A program made the translations under genes and the position numbers. Of a DNA stretch of 64,000 nucleotides, positions 53,040 through 64,000 are shown one piece after another. Origin of the DNA: Saussurea involucrata (Eukaryota; Streptophyta; Magnoliopsida; Asterales; Asteraceae); assembly GCA_033807775.1 (NCBI GenBank), contig CM066313.1:91211484-91275483 (forward strand). The letters run 5' to 3'. How positions within the stretch are numbered: position 1 is the first letter of the stretch; each line of letters begins with the position of its first letter. The notes below the pieces were generated by a model. That model saw only the letters and a list, made by a program, of their open reading frames with translations. It ran no database searches and was not told the origin of the DNA.

Positions 53040-54599
53040 AAAGACCCGGGTAGTTTTACCATCTCGTGCTCAATTGGGGGAAAAGAAGTAGGACATGCTC
53101 TATGTGATTTGGGAGCAAGCATAAATCTCATGCCTTTGTCAGTTTTTAAAAAATTGGGAATCGGTGAAGTTCAACCCACCACGGTCACTTTACAACTTGC
53201 AGACAGATCTCTAACATTTCCAAAGGGAAAAATTGAGGACATCTTGGTTAGAGTTGATAAATTCATCTTTCCGACCGATTTTCTAGTATTGGACTATGAA
53301 GCAGATAGGAATGTTCCCATCATTTTAGGAAGACCATTTTTGGCAACAGGTAGAACGTTGATAGATGTACAAAAGGGTGAGTTAACAATGAGAGTAAATG
53401 ACCAACAACTGACTTTCAATGTGTGTAAAACCCTTAAGTACAATGGAGAAGTTGAGGAGTGTTCTTCTATGTGCATGTTAGAAAAAGACATTGACCTAAG
53501 TTTGATTTATTGCATGGAAGAAGAGGATTTGGAAGAAGACTTGGTCGAGGTTATAGAAGCTTTTGAACACTTAGATTTTAAGGATAAACCCACCCAACTT
53601 CCCTCCATCATCAATGCACCAGACTTAGAGTTAAAACCACTTCCCAATCACCTAAAATACGCTTATCTTATGGAAGAAGAAAAGTTGACTGTAATCATTT
53701 CTGCAAAGCTAAGTCAAGATCAAGAAAAGAGGTTGATAGAATTGTTGAAAAACCACAAGAGGACCATAGGTTGGACAATAGCAGACATCAAGGGAATTAG
53801 TTCATCACTTTGCCAACATAAGATAATTTTGGAAGATAACAGTATTGGTAAAGTGCAACCACAACGGATACTTAACCCAATCATGAAAGAAGTCGTTAAA
53901 AAAGAAATTTTAAAATGGCTAGATCCGGGTATCATTTACCCCATTTCAAGTAGTGGTTGGGTGAGTCCCATCCAATGTGTCCCAAAGAAAGGTGGTACCA
54001 CGGTAGTCACCAATGAGAAAAATGAACTTATCCCAACTAGAACTATCACCGGGTGGAGAATTTGTATGGACTATAGACAACTAAATCTGGCCACCAAAAA
54101 GAATCGTTTTCCTTTGCCCTTTATTGACCAAATGCTAGATAGATTGGTCGGAAAGGAATTTTATTGCTTTTTGGATGGGTATTCGGGGTATAACCAAATT
54201 CACATAGCACCCGAAGATCAAGAGAAGACAACCTTCACTTGTCCCTTCGGAACTTTTGCCTTTCGGCGAATGCCATTTGGTTTATGCAATGCCCCTACAA
54301 CATTCCAGCGTTGTATGATGTCCATTTTCTCGGACATGATTGAAGACACAATGGAAGTTTTTATGGATGACTTTTTGGTCATAGGCACTTCTTTTGAAAA
54401 CTGTCTTGTTAATATGAAAAAGAGTTTAGAACGATGTGAAACTCACGATTTAATTTTGAACTGGGAAAAATGCCATTTTATGGTAGAAGAAGGAATTGTT
54501 TTGGGTCACATGGTTTCTAAAAAGGGTTTGGAGGTAGATAAAGCTAAATTGGAAGTAATAATACATTTACCCGAACCAACCACTGTAAAAAGGAATTAG
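53040..54599 (+). pseudogene. Athila J protease and reverse transcriptase
   Basis: A long open frame of 496 codons (53109-54599), extended upstream to the protease. Protease: GHALCDLGASINLMPLS (D at 53106-53108), FPTDFLVLDYEADRNVPIIL and GRPFLATGRTLIDV. RT: SSGWVSPIQCVPKKGG, WRICMDYRQLNLATKKNRFP, FYCFLDGYSGYNQIHIAPED, FGTFAFRRMPFGLCNAPTTF and the catalytic EVFMDDFLVIG (FMDDF in place of YxDD, usual in this lineage). The frame ends at 54597 by a one-base shift at VKRN; the expected next block GIRSFLGHVGFYRRFI is in the adjacent frame. Confidence 0.9.
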
Positions 54600-55401
54600 A
54601 AGTTTTTTAGGACATGTTGGTTTCTATAGAAGGTTTATAAAAGATTTTTCAAAAATTTCCAAACCTCTTTGTAACTTGTTGCATGTCGATCAAACTTTTG
54701 ATTTCACCTCTGAATGCAAAAGATCTTTTGAAACTATCAAGGCCGCTCTTGTGACGTCACCTATTGTAATTGCCACAGATTGGACCATGCCTTTTGAGGT
54801 TATGTGTGATGATAGTGACTAGGCTGTAGGTGCCATACTAGGACAGAAGGTAAACAAAAATTTTCACCCCATATACTACGCAAGCAAGACTCTTATTGAG
54901 GCACAAATTAATTACACCACAACAGAAAAAGAGCTGCTTGCATTAGTTTTTGCATTTGACCGTTTCCGTTCATACTTGATTGGCAGTAAAGTTATCATTC
55001 ATACGGATCATGTCGCTATCAAATATCTCTTTAATAAAACAGACACTTAGCCACGGCTTATCCGTTGGGTCCTTCTTTTGCAAGAATTTGACTTAGAGAT
55101 AATTGATAGAAAGGGAACTGACAATCAAGTTGCGGATCACCTTTCCCGAATTGAAGGAAACGTGTCAAGTGGTGGAAATCAGGACATCAAAGAAAGTTTT
55201 CCGGACGAACACATTTTTGTAATTCAGCACCATTTTGAAGCAAAACTCCCATGGTATGCAGATATTGCTAATTTTCTTGCAAGTGAAATTAAACCAAAAA
55301 GTCTTAAAAGTCAACAGTTCAAAAAGTTTCTCCACGATTGCAAGCAATATCTGTGGGACGATCCTTTTTTATATAAAATGGGTGCAGATCAAGTTTTATG
55401 A
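54600..55401 (+). pseudogene. Athila J RNase H and connection
   Basis: Reads SFLGHVGFYRRFIKDFSKIS, PFEVMCDDSD then TAG (54820-54822, a Trp position in the family), AVGAILGQKV, PIYYASKTLIEAQINYTTTE, KELLALVFAFDRFRSYL and IHTDHVAIKYLF, then a second TAG (55048-55050) and RLIRWVLLLQEFDLEI, NQVADHLSRIEG. These are canonical Ty3 RNase H blocks. A third stop, TGA at 55399-55401, sits before the integrase zinc finger. Three nonsense changes make it non-functional. Confidence 0.88.
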
Positions 55402-56448
55402 AAATGTGTTCCCAACTTTGAAATGAAGGGAATTTTAGAAAAGTGTCACGCATCACCTTATGGTGACCACTTTGGTAGCCAACGAACTGCAACAAAAATT
55501 CTGCAATGTGGATTCTTCTGGCCTACATTGTTCAAAGACTCTTTTGAGTTCGTAAAAAAGTGTGACCAATGCCAAAGAATGGGAAATTTGTCCAAACGAA
55601 ATGAAAGGCCACTAAACAATGTTTTAGAAGTTGAACTTTTTGATGTTTTGGGCATAGATTTCATGGGACCATTTCCTATGTCTTTCAGCAACCAATATAT
55701 CCTTGTAGTAGTTGATTATGTCTCGAAGTACGTAGAAGCTAAGGCATGTCCCCGAAATTATGCTAAAACGGTGATCGATTTTTTGCATAAAAATATTTTT
55801 GTTCGATTTGGAACACCCCGAGCATTGATAAGCGATGAAGGGACTCATTTTGTAAACACAATGATGAGCACCGCTCTTAGCAAATACAACATCCAACATC
55901 GAGTAGCTACGGCATACCATCCACAAACTAATGGTTTGGCCGAACTTTCTAATCAGGAAATAAAAAACATTTTGGAGAAAGTTGTCAAACCAAATAGAAA
56001 TTACTGCTTGGTTTTTGGTAAAGCATGTCACCTGCCATTAGAAATGGAGTATAAAGCTTTTTGGGCAATAAAAGAGTTAAACTTGAGTGAGGATTCCGCA
56101 GGGAATAAAAGGAAACTTCAGTTAAATGAATTGGATGAATTGAGATTTCATGCGTACGAGAATGCCAAAATATATAAAGAGAAAACCAAATTTTGGCATG
56201 ATCGTAGAATCAACCAAAGGATTTTTGAAAATGGGCAACAAGTGGTATTAGTTAATTCAAGGTTGAAATTATTCCCCGGAAAACTCAAGTCAAGATGGTC
56301 AGGTCCATTCACAATAGTCAAAGTTGGACAGTTTGGAACAATCGATTTGTTAAACCCTTAAGATGGAAGTAGTTTTAAAGTTAATGGGTATCGGGTTAAG
56401 CACTACAATCCAAATGATGTGCTGAACACTGATGATTTGGAACCGTGA
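55402..56448 (+). pseudogene. Athila J integrase, with internal deletion
   Basis: Zinc site HASPYGDHFGSQRTATKIL followed by CDQCQR; catalytic D in GIDFMGPFP, D in LISDEGTHFVN and E in GLAELSNQEIKN. After KVVKPNRNYC the protein jumps to LVFGKACHLPLEMEYKAFWA; family members have roughly 30 residues more here, so an in-frame deletion is likely. The C-terminal block reads RWSGPFTIVKVGQFGTIDLL, then a TAA (56359-56361) and DGSSFKVNGYRVKHYN to TGA 56446-56448. No chromodomain is seen, as expected for Athila. Confidence 0.88.
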
Positions 56449-56601
56449 TGTGAGAAGATCATACCTTGTAAATATTTAATAATTTAGAATAATTTAATTT
56501 TTTTTTCATTTCTGCCCTCTGTGGATGCCCACTTTGAGGATGGTCACGTCTTTGCTTTCAGTTTTTACTTTATATATATAACAAATGATTGAAAAGTGTA
56601 A

Positions 56602-57920
56602 GGCCTTCCGTACCCCAAGCGGGGAAGGGGCTCGGGATGGGGAGGTGGCAGCGGGGTGAGGGCGGGGTTGGGCTACGGCCCGGGGTGGTCATGCGGGAAG
56701 GGATGGTTTTCGGGGTTGGGTTCCCGATCCATCCCGAGGGTTTTTTTATAAAAAAAAATTTAATTAAATTTTTTAAAAAATAACCGTTGAACGGCTCTTT
56801 CTTAAAAAAAAATTTCTCAATTTAATCCCACTATATATTTAACCCTCAACCTCTTATTTCTCACACCTCTCAACCTCTTATTCTCTCAACCTCTTATTTC
56901 TCACACCTCTCAAACTCTCTCAAATTTTCTCAACCTCTATATATTAAACAATATGGATTCGCCACAACCCGGTTCACCAACCGCATCATCATCATCCGTA
57001 GACACCGACGAGTTGTTGAAGCAGTGGCCTCTCAAGATCTATGGATCTGGCACGCATACTTTGGTGTTGCCGGTTCCAACAACGACATCAATGTTCTCAA
57101 TCAGTCGCCCATCTTCAACGATGTATATGATGGAAAAGCACCCGACTGCCCTTTTGAGGTGAATGGAGCCACCTACAAGCATGGATATTATCTAACGGAT
57201 GGGATATATCCGGAATGGGCTACTTTCGTAAAATCATTTACGTGCCCACAAGACTCTAAACGACAAAAGTTCAAGTCCGCGCAAGAATCCGCACGTAAAG
57301 ATGTTGAACGAGCTTTTGGCGTGCTTAAACAACGTTGGCATATACTTCATAACCCGGCACGCGGATGGGAACCGGCAATATTGAGAAACATTATGTACGC
57401 TTGTGTCATATTACACAATATGATACTCGAAGACGAAAACCATGCTATTTGTGGTGACGTGGAAAACGACTTTTTCACGAATGATATCGAAAGCCAAATC
57501 AGTGAGACACAACGCGCGGCAAATGTTCGAGAAGTCATAAACCGGGAAACTCATAATAACCTTCGGTCGGATTTGGTCGAACATATTTGGCGTATCCAAG
57601 TTCCCAACAATGACGACGAGTAGATTTTTAAATTTATTTTGTAATTTTTAATTTTTTAATGAATGATATGAATTTTAATTTTAATTATCTATTTTATTTT
57701 TATTTATTAAAAATATATATATAAATATTTTTATTTTGTTAAATAATTAAATGTATAAATAAAAGAATTAAAATAAATGAGGTGGCAAAGGGGTTTGAGG
57801 GAATGGGGTACGGATGTTTAGGGATCGTGAGGGATGGAGTGAGGGATGGAAGAAAAGCTGATGTGGCGATGATGTGGAGGGGAATCATTGAAAGATTCCC
57901 CCCATGGGGTACTGATGGCC
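56602..57920 (+). mobile_element. Element K: internally deleted PIF/Harbinger transposon
   Basis: 1319 bp flanked by TAA (56599-56601 and 57921-57923). Terminal inverted repeats are GGCCTTCCGTACCCC and, reversed, GGCCATCAGTACCCC (13 of 15 match). It carries the 3' half of a Harbinger transposase. TSD of three bases (TWA) and G-rich ends fit PIF/Harbinger. It lies inside Athila J, between IN and the env-like ORF, so it inserted after J. Confidence 0.85.
56953..57623 (+). pseudogene. Harbinger transposase fragment of K
   Basis: The start MDSPQPGSPTASSSSVDTDE is in one frame (56953) and the transposase body in another (57024-57623). The body reads DLWIWHAYFGVAGSNNDINV, then YYLTDGIYPEWATFVKSF, ARKDVERAFGVLKQRWHIL and YACVILHNMILEDE, matching the DDE_4/HARBI1-type nuclease. 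The second catalytic D (NND or TDG region) and the E of ERAFG are present, but the N-terminal part with the first D is deleted and the junction is out of frame, so the protein is inactive. Its partner Myb-like protein is absent. Confidence 0.85.
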
Positions 57921-57923
57921 TAA

Positions 57924-58140
57924 GGGTTTGAGCAACTTCCAAGAAATTTGAAAAGATTTCTTAAGTGTGTTGATTCCTTATCTTTTTTTTAAAAAATAAA
58001 AAAATTAAATATATATATATATACAAAAAAAAAGAAAAACTATTTATATATATATAAAAATATAATAAATACATATAATATATAATAATAATAATATTAA
58101 TTAAATAAAGAAAGAAAAAAAAAATATTTAATACCTAAAA
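57924..58140. repeat. A/T-rich low-complexity DNA
   Basis: Runs of A and (TA)n with no coding potential, between K and the env-like ORF of J. Confidence 0.85.
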
Positions 58141-58282
58141 ATAGTGCTTTTTTTGTATCACCGTGAAGTACCACAAAAGGGGAAGGGATCTTGTTTTTCT
58201 CTTAAACCACTTTTTCAAAAAATCCTTCCTTCTTTTCAATCAAAACCACCCTTTTTCCAAAAATCTTTCACTTTCCCCATCA

Positions 58283-60381
58283 ATGGCAAGAAAGAAACAA
58301 AAAGTGCCAAACTCGCACCCTATTCCTTCTCGTCGGAGCCGACGACTGCAGCAACCCATCACCGTCGCCGTCACTCCTCCATCAGACAGTGGCGACGCCA
58401 CCGCCACAGCACAGCCACGCGCCACCGCCGTCGTAACACAACCACAAACCACCGCCGCCGCCGTTTCCACCGGTTCGTCGGCCTTCGCCGGAGCTACTAG
58501 CGCAGACGACTCATCCTCACAAGGAGGATTCCTGGGAGGTTTTCTTGATGCTCATAAGGTAACAACTAGAGTTAATCCTCCAACCCACTCTTCTCCTTCT
58601 TTACCTAAACAAGCCCTAAACCCATTTCTTGAAACCACCCAAACACCATCTAAAACCACCAACATTACCATCCCTTTATATAAACCTACAATCCCTTCAC
58701 CACTTTTTCAAATAATCACAAACCTAAAACCCACCCCAAATACTTCAAACCTTTCTTCCCAACCCTTTCACCTACAAAGCAACCAAACCGAACCACTGTT
58801 TGATCTGAACAAAAAGGGGTGTTTAGAAGAAGAAGATTTGGGGGACTACGCCCTTTTTGAGTTTGAACGAAATATGACCCAAGGAAACCCAGATTACTAC
58901 CCTTATCCCACTCACCATAGCCCTTCGATGATAATCCAGGAAGAACCCCTCGAAGACCCACACAAAAAATCTGCCCACAATGGGCAGAATGAAGAAATTC
59001 CTCACATGGAACAAGTACCCTCTGTGGGCACTGCGAAAAAAATGCAAGATGATGTTAATTATCTACCAAGTGACGAAGAATCGGACCTTCGGGTAAAACA
59101 AAGGCTCAAGACGAAATCGATCGAAAAGGGAAACGGGTTATTAGAGGTCGATCAACCCGCCAAGCTAAGAAAGCAAAACCCGAGCCATCCGAAGACGCAA
59201 TCATCGCAAGGTATGAGCTTCTGAAACTTAACAAATGCCTTTATGAACGCGACTTTGACCCCGAGTTGCTCAAGGCCGTTTTACCGATTTCACATCACCT
59301 TGTCGCACTTCATTGTTCATCTATGGTTAAATCGCCATGCATGGCGAATGTTTCGTGGGTAAAAGAATTTTACGCAACCATAAGATGTTTTGATAACCCT
59401 TGTGTCATGATAAGAGGCGTACCGATCGATTGGTCCGGACAAAGTATCAACACGGTGCTCGGTTTAGATACACCTTTTATCTGCAATTTTGGTCAACTAC
59501 TTTTGGGTGCTACAACCATTTCACCGGATGAGATTGCGGCTGTCCTCACAATTCCGGGAGGTGGTTGGACCTTGGACAACAGTAAACCGGTTATCTTAGC
59601 CGGAGCACTAAACCCAGAAGCGACACTTTGGTTCACATACGTCCGCCATAACATACTTCCGACCGGTCATGATAGCACTGTTTCACAAGATAGATGTTGG
59701 CTAATATATTGTATCATGAAGGAACTACCAATAGACGTGGGCCCACTTGCTCATACGGCGATTAAAGGGGGCGTGAAAAGAACATCCAGTCGATTACTTT
59801 TACCGGGTTTAATAACCAATCTCATGAGGTCTGCAAATGATCCTATCTTTGATATTGATGCGTTGGTATCGGTTACAAGTCCTATTAATGTTGATACTAT
59901 GGATCGACAAAATCGAGCCATGTCTTCCCGTACTAACACTGTGCAGGTACCATCACCATCACGAGAGACACCACCTCTTGACACACCAACAGAGTCAAAG
60001 GAAGCACCATCGCAGCCTCATCATACGGGGGCTGCCACTTCAGATGAACGGTCCAAACAGACCAATTTTTGGCCGAATACGGGATATGGAAGAGAGGTCT
60101 AGCTCACTTTGATGTCCGAACAGATCGAGGATACAAACTAGAAGTTGGATGCTTTACTATAGGTCATGAATACAGTCCTCAACCAGAATGCCGAGTTTGA
60201 ACGACGCAACAACATGATGTGGGCTTACCAACGCGATTGGAATGAAGTTGACCGAGAATATCTCCAAGACGTGAACCCGGGGTGTGCGGCCAACTTATCA
60301 CCTTTTCCACCCGTCCTTCAACCGCATGTCCGATTTCAGACTCCGCATGCAGCAGATTTTCACGCTCCCGATCAGCCCTAA
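58283..60381 (+). pseudogene. Athila J env-like ORF (plant transposon protein type)
   Basis: ATG at 58283 (MARKKQKVPNSHPIPSRRSR). The first ~300 codons are Ser/Thr/Pro/Ala-rich and disordered, ending in the acidic YLPSDEESDLR. A frameshift near 59100 leads to RQAKKAKPEPSEDAIIARYE and then the folded core (to 60102): LPISHHLVALHCSSMVKSPC, WVKEFYATIRC, MIRGVPIDWSGQSINTVLGL, TLWFTYVRHNILPTGHDSTV, RCWLIYCIMKELPIDVGPLA. This W.FV...L.PT...TV...R..LIY.I pattern is that of the 'putative plant transposon protein' domain reported downstream of IN in Athila. After another break comes LNQNAEFERRNNMMWAYQRD to 60381, a coiled tail. No transmembrane segment or signal peptide is evident, so an envelope role is unproven. 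Confidence 0.7.
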
Positions 60382-61380
60382 AGTGATGCAGTGCCCACAG
60401 TGGGGACTTCTATGCCCACAGTGACCACAGAAGGAACCGAAACACCACCAACAACATCGAAAGGGTAGTATCCGCATCAGCTATATATCTTTTGCTTTTA
60501 TTATCACACTTTTGCATATATTGTCTTTTGGTGATGTGGTTATACTTTTGTAGCGCTAAACCCGTATTTCCCTGTTTATTTTGGTAACTCTAACGGGTGA
60601 TCTTTTGAATATGCATGGTGTTGACTATATCATTGTTTTCTCTAGTTTTTCTTAATTTTCAGGTGCACTTTTCGTTGTTGATAATGGTTGGTTTATGAAC
60701 TAAGACGATGTAGGCCATTTTTCGTAACGGCCAAAACACTTTGCCACTAGTCGCCAATCCCAATTCCATACTTTCTCCTATATTCGATCAATGAGGACAT
60801 TGTCCTATTTTAAGTTTGGGGGGAAGCCATACGAGGCTTGATAAAAAAAATTGTGATCAAAAATTCGTTGCGATCATCTCAAATATATATATATATATAC
60901 AAAAAAAATAAAAAAATAAAAAAAAAGATATATATATATAAATATATATAATATATACATTTTTATGTATATAAGTCTTCGCAAAATTGGAAGACTGTCT
61001 TCGAAAAATTTGAAGGCATTTCGAAACCCAATAGCCATCAAAACGTACGCACCAAAAGATGAGTTTCAACATACAAGAACCACTCAAATCGGATCCTTTC
61101 ACGACATATCAAAAATCCTTTTTGTAAAATTGTTCAAGTTTGGGGGACGATCCATAAAATCTGTTGGAATCTTAGCCACTTTATACGAACCCTCATGAAG
61201 TCCTATTGATTAGTTCATAACAAATCACGTCAACAAGGAAAGAAGGCACCCTATTTGAACAAGAGTAATTGTCAACACTATTCGGGTAAATTTTCTTTCA
61301 TTCTCTCCCTCCATCGTAACATTCTTTTTATTTTTTTCTTTTGTCACTTGAGGACAAGTAACACTTCAAGTTTGGGGATA
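60382..61380 (+). other. 3' noncoding region and purine tracts of Athila J
   Basis: No gene. AAGTTTGGGG-type tracts occur three times: about 60810-60820, 61138-61146 and 61368-61378; the last abuts the 3' LTR and is the likely plus-strand primer. 60860-60960 is A/T low complexity. CCCACAGTGGGG and related words occur at 60394-60425. Confidence 0.7.
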
Positions 61381-61852
61381 TGATAACTCTCATATTTGTA
61401 GAGTTATTTGTTACTAATTTTCTAGTTTTTACTTCTTTTCATAACCACTTTTGCTTCTAATCTTTTCATTTGGTCCATAATACGTGCAAAAGTGATAATA
61501 AAATAAAAAGATATATTCTGATACGAATGCTTATTTGAGGACACTTTGTGGGCATGGAGTGCCCACTGAGGGCACATTCCAAAAAGCCACCGCCCAAGGT
61601 AGATGCAACTTGTGCAATTGGATATGAGATGTAAGGATAACCACACATCTCCTGCAGCCCCACGTGAAGTAATGAGTGTTTGGTTTCTATAAAGAAAAGA
61701 AATGGAAGCATCGATCAAGACACAATTCCTTTCCTCTCTTAAAAGCTTTAATCACTTTGCTTAGTATTTCCATTTTCCAACAACACACTTCAAGTTTAGA
61801 CTTTTGTATTTTAATTCTGCATTTTATTTTCAGTACTTCAGTTCTCGCAATT
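61381..61852 (+). repeat. 3' LTR of Athila J, truncated
   Basis: Matches 49602-50094 (first ~470 bp of the LTR) with six substitutions and a 20-bp deletion at 61802 between short CTT repeats, then breaks at CTCGCAATT and passes straight into Copia gag. Confidence 0.88.
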
Positions 61853-64000
61853 TGTATGAGACGCTTCTTCAAGACGAAGATGAAGTAAATGAACTTCTGG
61901 GCGAGAAGAAGACTGAAGCAAAGCCAGTTGCTGATCCTATAGCACTCCTGTCCTCCAAGAAAGGGAAATCTTCGAGCCGTCACTCCAAACGCCCTGAACA
62001 GGAAGGCTCTTCCGAATCTGAAAAGGAAGATAGTGACTCGAATGATGAAGTAGCTGAATTCAAGAAAGTTGTTGCTCTGCTCACTAAAACCTTTCAACAA
62101 CAGCGATTCTATAAGAAGCCAACATCGAATAATCAGCGCTACTCCACCGCCTCTAACAAGCGCCATAATTATTAAGACAAGCACGAGGGAAAGAAGAAAG
62201 TTGATGAGCAGGACACGTCTGAGAAGAAGGAAAAGAAGGAGAAAGAAGATAGAAAGAAGAAAGATGAACCAGTGACCTGCTACAACTGTGGAAAGCTTGG
62301 TCATTTTGCTACAGATTGCACAAAGCCTGCGGTAAAGAATTCTCACTACTACAAGGCCAAACTGGCATTGGCAGAGCAAAAGGAAGCTGGAAAAGCCATG
62401 TTTGTGGAAGACGACTACTGGTTGGGTCGTTCTGATGCTGAAAGCGATTCGGACTGTGCAAATGCTTTCATGGGCTATCACTCTCCAACTGATGAAGAGA
62501 AGACAAGTCAGGTATGTAAATCTTCTCAATATGAGTTTATGAATGACATGCAATCTCTTATTGATCAGGCGAATTCCTTTAAGGCCACCACTAAAGAACA
62601 AAAGCTTGAGATTAGTTCACTAACCGAAAAGCTAGATGTTCAAACGCGATTAACTGAAAAACATAAGTCTGAAAATGCTATGTTAAAAGAGAAATGCAAA
62701 AACCTTACAATAGCACCTAAAGACTTAAGGGCCAAATTATTTGATCTTCAGTCTAAGTTTGATCAGTGCAAGAATGAGAAAGAAGAAATCATTTATCAAT
62801 GTTCTTCTCTCCACATTCAGCACAAGGAGTTCGTTGCCAAAATTCTCGATCTTGAAACCAAACTTCACAAGAGGGGTCAAACTGATCAAACCATCTTTCT
62901 GAATAAACCTAAAGAGTTCACATACTTTAACAAAGAGTGGGGAATCGGATATGATAACCCACATTATTTGAAAAAGGGAAGATGGCATGTACCCACTCTG
63001 TATGATTTTGCTTGTTTTGGGTTAGATAAAAAGTATCCTGAATATGGAATTCAATGGACTGGTCCTCTTGAACCTGAAAAGGAAGAGGAAACCGAGGAAT
63101 ATAAGCGCACACACAAACGAGGAATTCAACTCCCATTTTGTTATGAACCTTTAAATTACTCTTATAAAAAGAACAAAAAGTATCTCTCCAATGACTACTT
63201 CGATCCCTACAAGGTTGCTACGCCCAAGGATTCCTCCAAGAAGGATGAGGACCAAGTAACCGCAACCAATACTGAGACGGATGAGTTTAAACTCTATGTT
63301 CCCCCTCTCATCTTGGAAGCAAAGATTGTCGAGTTGGAGGAGTCGCTTGAGAAAGAAAGGTCTGTTTTTCAAAACGAGAAGAAAGCGCTAATTCAGGAAC
63401 TTGAGAAACTCAAATCTGAGAAAACCGAAGGTGTGTGAAATCAATAAGCTCTCATCGAGACTGTCTGAAGTGACAAGAGAAACGATGAAAGAGCATATGA
63501 TAAATAGTCAACTCCAAGTGCAGCTTGACTTGCTCCAAACTGCGAAGCAAATTTCACCTGAACTTTCCTCTAACTCATCTAACACATCCTCGTGTAAAGC
63601 CTTCATCGGAAATATCTCTTCGCAATAAAATAAAGTTTCTCAAGATGAGTGTGTTAAAAGGAATTTAAACTCTGATTTTTCAAACGCTTCCGCACCGAAT
63701 TCGCCAAAGCACACAACCGAAAGCACAGCGTTCCTCGCCTCCCTCGACCGATCCAAGTCCAGTAATTCCGGATGTCGATTTTTCAGCCTTCATGAACTCT
63801 GAAGACAATTCAGATGGAGAGTTTGAGTCATTCCCTTTCGACAAACCTCTTCCGAGCCACACTGATTTTCTGTCCCCCGTAGTCAATCGTCCGGTAAATT
63901 TTCTAAAGGGTAGCAGTTCTCAAACAAAGGCCCCAGCTGTGATCAAGATTTCTCAATCAAAACCAACTTCTAAACCTGTTTCTAAAAAGCAATCACAGCC
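61853..64000 (+). pseudogene. Sirevirus-like Copia gag, plus strand, 5'-truncated
   Basis: Opens mid-protein (YETLLQDEDEVNELLGEKKT). EFKKVVALLTKTFQQQRFYK precedes a TAA at 62173-62175; in the same frame comes a Lys-rich stretch and the knuckle CYNCGKLGHFATDC. An acidic EDDYWLGRSDAESDSDC block follows, then a long coiled coil (EISSLTEKLDVQTRLTEKHK; ILEAKIVELEESLEKERSVF) to a frameshift near 63430, then NKLSSRLSEVTRETMKEHMI. A further frame change near 63690 leads to PSPVIPDVDFSAFMNSEDNS and SKPVSKKQSQP at the right edge. The layout (gag, knuckle, acidic patch, coiled coil) fits Sirevirus gag. Pol should follow beyond the window. The orientation is opposite to Copia A. Confidence 0.8.

Larger units (their letters stand above)
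49602..61852 (+). mobile_element. Element J: Athila-lineage Ty3 retrotransposon
   Basis: 5' LTR 49602-50937, primer site for tRNA-Asp, gag, PR, RT, RNase H, IN, then an env-like ORF, purine tracts and a 3' LTR truncated at 61852. The tRNA-Asp primer site, the DLGASIN protease and an extra ORF after IN are Athila characteristics. The 472 bp of LTR present at both ends differ by about six substitutions plus a 20-bp deletion, so the insertion is fairly recent despite many lesions in the coding region. Left TSD candidate GTGGT (49597-49601); the right one is lost. Confidence 0.88.

Overview
The window is plant nuclear DNA, almost certainly an Asteraceae-type eudicot. The organism is an inference from the retroelement families (Sirevirus Copia with an env-like ORF, Athila, chromovirus-like Ty3 elements with initiator-Met primer sites) and the AT-rich base composition. 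I see no ordinary host gene, no tRNA or rRNA gene and no CRISPR array. Essentially everything from 3926 to 64000 is a nest of LTR retrotransposons with one PIF/Harbinger DNA transposon. All coordinates were read by hand and may be off by a few bases.

Layout. 1-3925 is old intergenic DNA. On the minus strand it holds what looks like a decayed Ty3 LTR, with a TATA box, splice donor, 43-bp tandem array and splice acceptor. 3926-49601 is a minus-strand Sirevirus-like Copia, 'A', dismembered by four insertions. These are a short non-autonomous Copia 'B' (8511-10467, TSD TCAAT), a Ty3-type element 'D' (12176-19275, TSD GGAAT) that carries a second Ty3-type element 'E' (13730-17714), a 27-kb complex 'F' (21076-48155, TSD GTAGG), and an Athila element 'J' starting at 49602. 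F is itself invaded by a very young minus-strand Sirevirus Copia 'G' (23572-31671, TSD GAATC, intact 1016-aa pol) and by 'H' (40397-47879, TSD CTAGC), which holds a Copia LTR remnant 'I' (45121-about 46360). J (49602-61852) has tRNA-Asp primer binding, broken gag/PR/RT/RH/IN, an env-like ORF and an internal PIF/Harbinger element 'K' (56602-57920, TSD TAA). From 61853 to the right edge there is a plus-strand Sirevirus gag, opposite in orientation to A.

Most interesting. The Ty3-type LTR families D, E, F, H and the remnant at 1.2-3.0 kb appear to share an architecture: leader, GT donor, intron filled with a CG-containing repeated word, a short exon of about 51-74 nt, GTGAGT donor, second intron filled with a tandem repeat, a small stem-loop (TAGACC/GGTCTA, with a changed pair TAGGC/GCCTA in F), then a CAG acceptor. 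Separately, nearly every LTR family has its own short dyad word repeated at regular spacing: CGGTATACCG in G, TTCGCTGAA in A, CCACCGATG in I, TTGCGATA in D and F, TCCGGA in E and H, CCCACNGTGGG in J. F and H are both triple-LTR tandem arrays, and E and H share a conserved internal domain with no recognisable protein, so these are probably mobilised in trans.
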